Assembly: GCA_035315685.1 (NCBI GenBank)
Contig: DATFXR010000188.1
Coordinates: 1 to 6,689 of the forward strand
Length of the DNA: 6,689 nt
DNA from: QHWK01 sp035315685
GTDB taxonomy: Bacteria; Acidobacteriota; Vicinamibacteria; Vicinamibacterales; CAVVIG01
Reading direction: 5' to 3'
Each line of letters begins with the position of its first letter. Position 1 is the first letter of the stretch. Positions 1 through 6,689 of this stretch are shown here, one piece after another. Below the pieces are notes generated by a model. It had not been told where the DNA came from. It did not search any database and worked only from the letters and a program-made list of their open reading frames with translations. The translations under genes were made by a program, and so were the position numbers.

Positions 1-10
1 CTTCGTCTAC

Positions 11-370
11 GTGAAGCTGCGGGTCCACCTGCTGGTGCTCAGCTACCTGCTGATCATGCTGACCCTGCTGCTGCTCTATCTGCTGGCGTGCGATCCGCTG
101 CCGCCGTGCACCGGCAAGGTGAAAGAGTGGCTCTACGCCGCGGTCAGGACGCGCGCGACCGCATCCGAACCGTCGACCGCCGAGCGGCGAGCGGGTGCCG
201 ACTCGCGCGGCACGGCGCCGCCGGCGAGCGTGCGGCTCGCCGGACGGAGCGTGTACGATGCGAGGACCAGCGCCAGGAACCCGAGCGGCGCGATGATGTC
301 GCCGGCGCCGTCGCCGACCGCCGCATGCGATACCGCGGCCGCCGTCAGGTCGAACAGGAATCCCGCGTAA
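11..370 (+). CDS. Small hydrophobic or lipoprotein-like protein, possibly 5'-truncated
   Basis: I do not recognise a family. From a GTG at 11 the protein starts with a basic K-L-R stretch, then about 20 hydrophobic residues rich in leucine, then L-L-A-C-D (Cys27). This can be read as a type II signal peptide with an imperfect lipobox, followed by a short mature protein, or as a C-terminal membrane anchor of a longer protein. The frame is open to the left edge (codons from base 2) and no Shine-Dalgarno lies in the 10 bases before the GTG, so the true start may be outside the window. Residues 1-42, ending around D-P-L-P-P-C-T-G-K-V-K-E-W-L, look like real coding sequence. Residues 43-119 are compositionally biased and lie antisense to the 3' part of the DoxX-like gene, so this tail may be a poorly conserved read-through extension. 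Confidence 0.5.
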   Translation: MKLRVHLLVLSYLLIMLTLLLLYLLACDPLPPCTGKVKEWLYAAVRTRATASEPSTAERRAGADSRGTAPPASVRLAGRSVYDARTSARNPSGAMMSPAPSPTAACDTAAAVRSNRNPA

Positions 371-597
371 GCCCATTCCTTCAACCGCGGCAGGCCCGGC
401 GCCGTGATCGCGATCGCCCCGAGCAGCTTCCAGGTGCTCAGAATCGTCACGAAGTAGAGCGGATAGCCGAGGTGGCGCGTCGATTCGACGACCTCCGGTC
501 CGCTCATCAGGCCCAGCACGCCGCCAATCACAAAGCTTGTCGGTCCCAAAATCGTCGTCGCCCAAAATGCCGCGGTTTTCAGTTGCTGTTTCGTCAT
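133..597 (-). CDS. DoxX-like (DoxX_2 type) four-helix integral membrane protein
   Basis: Numbered from the alternative GTG at 598-600, one codon upstream, the 155-residue product has four predicted membrane helices at about 8-32, 47-67, 76-94 and 102-117. It carries features typical of small DoxX-like proteins: H-L-G-Y-P near 43-47, a W-K-L-L-G-A segment near 57-62, P-x-L-K-E-W-A-Y-A-G near 71-80, and S-H at 91-92. The family is widespread; most members have no defined reaction, and some are linked to redox or small-molecule membrane functions. I start the gene at ATG 595-597 because a strong GGAGGG sits at 605-610, giving about 8 bases of spacing; the GTG would be only 5 away. Residues about 119-155 are a low-complexity Ala/Arg/Ser tail beyond the usual family end, and it overlaps the convergent gene. 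The gene is divergent from the activator pair across a 207-bp gap, so shared control is possible but not shown. Confidence 0.9.
   Translation of the reverse strand: MTKQQLKTAAFWATTILGPTSFVIGGVLGLMSGPEVVESTRHLGYPLYFVTILSTWKLLGAIAITAPGLPRLKEWAYAGFLFDLTAAAVSHAAVGDGAGDIIAPLGFLALVLASYTLRPASRTLAGGAVPRESAPARRSAVDGSDAVARVLTAA
221..243. terminator. Possible bidirectional hairpin between the convergent genes
   Basis: CCGGCGAG at 221-228 and CTCGCCGG at 236-243 form a perfect 8-bp stem around a 7-base loop. It sits where the conserved DoxX domain ends (about residue 119) and inside the long tails of both convergent genes. No T-tract follows on either strand, so it is not a classical intrinsic terminator. 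It may slow or end transcription from both sides, or may be a chance palindrome in GC-rich DNA. Confidence 0.25.
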
Positions 598-604
598 CAC
601 CGTT

Positions 605-612
605 CCCTCCTC
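605..612 (-). promoter_or_regulatory. Ribosome binding site of the DoxX-like gene
   Basis: Read on the minus strand this is GAGGAGGG, a near-perfect anti-16S match. It lies 5 bases before the GTG at 598-600 and 8 bases before the ATG at 595-597, which favours the ATG. It contrasts with the activator genes, neither of which has a recognisable Shine-Dalgarno. Confidence 0.75.
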
Positions 613-613
613 T

Positions 614-624
614 GACCACTGGTC
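614..624. promoter_or_regulatory. 11-bp palindrome in the DoxX leader, possible operator
   Basis: GACCACTGGTC is a perfect dyad around a central C. It lies directly upstream of the DoxX-like gene's ribosome binding site, where a repressor or activator dimer could act. One short palindrome is weak evidence, and no flanking promoter hexamers are convincing. Confidence 0.25.
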
Positions 625-667
625 GAACGAGCGCGCCTGAGATCGACAGTGCGCGCGAGGGGTGTGT

Positions 668-698
668 GGGACCGATGGGCCCCGTGGGGTTGGTGGGG
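668..698 (+). promoter_or_regulatory. Putative G-quadruplex motif
   Basis: Four G-runs, GGG at 668-670, GGG at 677-679, GGGG at 686-689 and GGGG at 695-698, are separated by loops of 6, 6 and 5 bases, matching the standard G3+N1-7 pattern on the plus strand. It lies about 110-140 bases upstream of the first activator. A CCCC in the second loop and the C-rich stretch at 733-747 could pair with these G-runs instead, so folding is uncertain. Confidence 0.35.
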
Positions 699-763
699 CA
701 TGACCGATGGGCCTCGCTCGCGAAGCGCGAGCCCTCCCTACCCACCCTATGGGCCTGTCGGTC
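670..763. repeat. Three copies of a 12-bp motif (two direct, one inverted)
   Basis: GACCGATGGGCC occurs at 670-681 and again at 702-713, a 32-bp step close to three helical turns. The inverted partner GGCCTGTCGGTC lies at 752-763. In RNA the second and third copies can form a 12-bp helix with ten Watson-Crick pairs and two central G-U pairs; the first copy could compete for the same partner. The region lies between the divergent DoxX-like and activator genes. It could be binding sites for a regulator, perhaps the activators' own HTH, a structured leader, or a dispersed intergenic repeat of this genome. I do not recognise it as a named repeat family. Confidence 0.5.
716..732. repeat. 7-bp perfect hairpin nested within the inverted repeat
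   Basis: GCTCGCG at 716-722 and CGCGAGC at 726-732 flank a 3-base AAG loop. It lies inside the larger inverted pair 702-713 / 752-763, giving a two-tier stem separated by a C-rich single-stranded segment (733-751). No T-run follows, so a simple intrinsic terminator is unlikely. Confidence 0.4.
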
Positions 764-807
764 CTACGCTCCAGTGAGTCCCCGATGCCGTAGACTTACG
801 AAAAACA

Positions 808-3842
<3,035 letters not shown>

Positions 3843-3843
<1 letters not shown>

Positions 3844-6689
3844 TGGTGCTGTCCGACCTCGCGCCCGCCGTGCGGCAAATCGCCGACGTCGAGGCGTTCG
3901 GCGCCGTGCTGTGGCGGCCCGATTCGCAGGCGCAGCTCGTCACGCGGCATCGCGCCGGCGTCGCCGGGCACCTGCTCGCGGTCGCTGATCTTCCCTCGAT
4001 GCTGGCGCCGCGTCCGGAGCCGGCGACCTCGATGATGGCGGTTCCAGGCTCGCTCGACCCTGCACACCCGCTCGTCACGCGCCTCGCCGGCTACGGGATC
4101 GAGTCGCTCCTGGTGATTCCGGTGCCCCGAGACCTCGGCTTCTGGTGGGCCGGGTTGCGGGGTGCCGCCGGCTTCAGCGCCGCTCAGATCGCGGCACTCG
4201 AGCGGCTCGTCGCCGATACTGCCGCGGCGCAGAGCGCCGGCATCGAACCTCCCGAGGTCAGGTTCGCACGTCTCGAAGCGATCGATCGCATCGATGCGAT
4301 GCTGCCGGTGATCGCCGACACGCTGGACATCCGGACGATCTTCCACCGGCTGTCGGAGGTGGCGCGATCGGTGTTGCCGCACGACGCCGCCGCCGTCCAG
4401 CTGCTCGAAGATGACACGCGGGCGCGGATCTACGCGCTCGATGGTATTGCCGGCACCGAGACCGACGAGCCGGTCTGGACCCGCTACGCGCCGCTGTTCA
4501 ACCGCACGTTCCAGTTTGCAATTCACGACGACCTGCTCATGAATCCGGCCGAGCGCGATCGGCCCGCAGCGAAATCCGGCATGCGCTCGTCGATCCGGCT
4601 GCCGCTCCGGCTCGACGGCGTGATCGCGGGCGCGATCGAGTTCAGCGCGGCGCAGATCGGCGTGTACAAGGAAACCGACTTCGGCATCGCGTCGCGAATC
4701 GCCGAGTACGTGAAGCTGACCATCGCACACCAGCGCATGGCGGATGCGGCGCGCCGTGCCGCGGCGCTTCGTGCCCGCACCGACCATCTTCTCGCGCTCG
4801 ACGACCTGCTCGCGGCGCTCTCCGGCGTGCTGGACCTCCGCGACGTGTTCGACCGTGTCGCGGAGATTGCGAAGCAGGTCCTGACACACGACGCGATCGC
4901 GATCACGACGGTCTTCGAGGACGAGGGCCGCCTCCGGATTCACGCGATCAGCGGCTTCACCGATGACTTTCCGGCGTTCGTGGACGCGCCGCTCCCAGAA
5001 CCGGCGCTGCTCACCGAACCCTGGGACTACCGGCTGATCGACGATCTCGCCGCCGATGCACGCTACGCGCGGTCGCCGACCGCCGCCGCAGGCATGCGCT
5101 CGGCGCTCGGCTTTCCAATCCGCTTCGACGGCCGGCTGAAGCACGGGGTGAACTTCTACTCTCGCCGGCCCCGGGCCTTCACGCCGGACGACGTGCTGGT
5201 CGGCCGGCGCCTCGCCGAGCACCTCGCGCTCGCGCTGTCACACAAGCGTCTCGCCGATGCGGCGCAGGACAGTTCGCAGCTGCAGGCCGCAGAGGCGAAG
5301 CTCGAGCTGATCGACGAACTGCTCATGACGCTCAACGACTCGGCGGAAGTCAGCGAGATGTTCGATCGCATCTCCGAGATCTCGCGGCAGGTGGTGCCGC
5401 ACGACGGGTTGATGCTGGCCGTCGTGCTGCCTGACGGCGAACGCGCGAAGCGGTATGCCGACGCCGGCTGGGGCGCGAACGAACCGGCGACCATCCTGCC
5501 GCTGCCGGAGCCGTTGAGGAAGCCGGACTTCGAATTCGAGATCATCGACGACCTGACGGAGCGAACGGAGCTGCACAACGTCATGACCTTCGAGCGCGGG
5601 TTCCGCTCGACGCTGCGCGTGCCGATTCTGCTCGACGGCCGTCTTGCCGCGGGCCTCGTGTTCGCGTCCCGGGCGCCGGCGGCCTATACGCGGCGCGATG
5701 CTTTTATCGCGCGCCGCATCGGCGACCGGATCGCGCTCTGCCTGCGCCGCGAGCGCGGGCTCGCCGAAGCGATGCGCGCCGACGAAGCCGACGCGCGCGC
5801 CGCGCAGCTCGAGGCGCGGGTGACGGCGCTGACCGAGGAATTGGACGCGCGGACGGGCTATCGGCGCGTGGTGGGGGCCTCGGCGTCGTGGAAGCAGGTG
5901 CTGACGCAGGCAACGCAGGTGGCCGCGACCGACACGACGGTGCTGCTGCTCGGCGAGTCGGGGACCGGGAAGGAAGTGGTCGCGCGGTTCGTGCATCGCG
6001 CCTCAGCGCGAGCGAAGGGGCCGTTCGTGGCGTTGAACTGCGCCGCGCTGCCGGAGCAGCTGCTGGAGGCGGAGCTGTTCGGGTATGAGCGGGGAGCGTT
6101 CACGGGCGCGGCGCAGAGCAAGCCGGGGCAACTGGAGCAGGCGGCGGGCGGCACGCTGTTTCTGGACGAAGTCGGGGAGATGAGCCCGCAGGTGCAGGCG
6201 AAGTTCCTGCGGGTCCTGCAGGAGAAGGAATTCCAGCGGCTGGGCGGAACCCGGGTGCTGAAGACCGACGCGCGGGTCGTGGCGGCGACGAACCGCGACC
6301 TGCCGCAGGCGATCGCGCAGGGGCGGTTCCGCGAAGATCTGTACTACCGGCTACATGTGTTTGCGATTCCGTTGCCGCCCTTGCGGGAGCGGCGGGACGA
6401 CATTCTGCCGTTGAGCGAGGCGTTTCTGACCGAATACGGGCGCGGCCTCGGGCATCCCCCGGCGGGGATTTCGAAGGACGCGCGGACGCGGCTGATCGGC
6501 TATCACTGGCCCGGGAACGTGCGGGAGCTGCGGAACACTCTCGAGCGGGCGGCGATCTTGTGCGATGGCGGGTTGATCACGGCGGAGCATCTGGCGCTGA
6601 CGGCGGCGCCGGTGCCGGTGGTGTCGCCGGCCGGGGCGATCGAGGTGCGGCGGCCTGAGCGGGAGGCGTCGGCCGCGGCCGCGGGGCCG
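3843..6689 (+). CDS. Multi-GAF sigma-54-dependent transcriptional activator, copy B (3'-truncated by the window)
   Basis: The frame is open from ATG 3843 to the right edge, giving 949 residues; I translated it throughout and found no stop. It is a paralogue of copy A with the same order: a divergent GAF-like N-terminus (1-139), GAF domains at about 147-297, 316-468 and 487-636, a coiled-coil linker (about 640-671), and an AAA+ domain (about 672-920). The motifs are intact: GESGTGKE 704-711, GAFTGA 751-756, Walker B Asp775-Glu776, FREDLYYR from 829, and WPGNVREL from 889. The window ends in the Pro/Ala-rich linker, so a C-terminal HTH is expected outside but unseen. The AAA+ part is about 85% identical to copy A by hand alignment, while the third GAF is only about 49% identical. 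From about 5850 codons become strongly G-ending, unlike the rest of the gene. It should activate sigma-54 promoters, alone or with copy A. Confidence 0.94.

Noticed and set aside
88..615. 175-codon plus-strand frame
   Set aside because: It is antisense to the well-supported DoxX-like gene, Arg/Gln-rich and without family features.
620..632. Possible -24/-12 sigma-54 promoter (TGG followed by GC)
   Set aside because: Only 8 bases separate GG and GC, not the required 10, and the TTGCA-like -12 element is absent.

Overview
The window is a GC-rich bacterial chromosome segment dominated by two tandem, paralogous sigma-54-dependent transcriptional activators (bacterial enhancer-binding proteins). 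In front of them are a divergently oriented DoxX-like membrane protein gene and the end of a small hydrophobic/lipoprotein-like gene. High GC, strong G/C at codon third positions, the DoxX_2-type protein and large multi-GAF sigma-54 activators fit a soil-type Gram-negative phylum such as Acidobacteriota (possibly Vicinamibacteria). Myxococcota or Gemmatimonadota are also possible. This placement is inference from style, not from a marker gene.

Layout. Positions 1-370 (+) hold a hydrophobic protein whose start may lie left of the window. Positions 133-597 (-) hold a four-helix DoxX-like protein, convergent with the first gene; their 3' tails overlap. Positions 601-807 are the divergent intergenic region, which is unusually structured: a G-quadruplex-type pattern, three copies of a 12-bp motif (two direct, one inverted), a nested hairpin and a short palindrome at the DoxX leader. 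Positions 808-3843 (+) encode a complete 1011-residue activator: a divergent N-terminal GAF-like region, three clear GAF domains, a coiled-coil linker, an AAA+ sigma-54 activator domain and a Fis-type HTH. Positions 3843-6689 (+) encode a second activator of the same architecture, starting on the last base of the first gene's stop codon (TAATG) and running off the right edge before its HTH.

How the genes work together. Both activators keep intact Walker A, GAFTGA, Walker B, arginine-finger and sensor II motifs, so both should remodel sigma-54 RNA polymerase. They are cytoplasmic, with no receiver or transmembrane segments, so the signal is probably a small molecule or protein sensed by the GAF arrays. 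The AAA+ engines are about 85% identical while the matching third GAF domains are only about 50% identical. Together with translational coupling, this suggests a two-protein unit that shares one output machinery but reads different inputs, perhaps as mixed hexamers. The target genes are not visible here.
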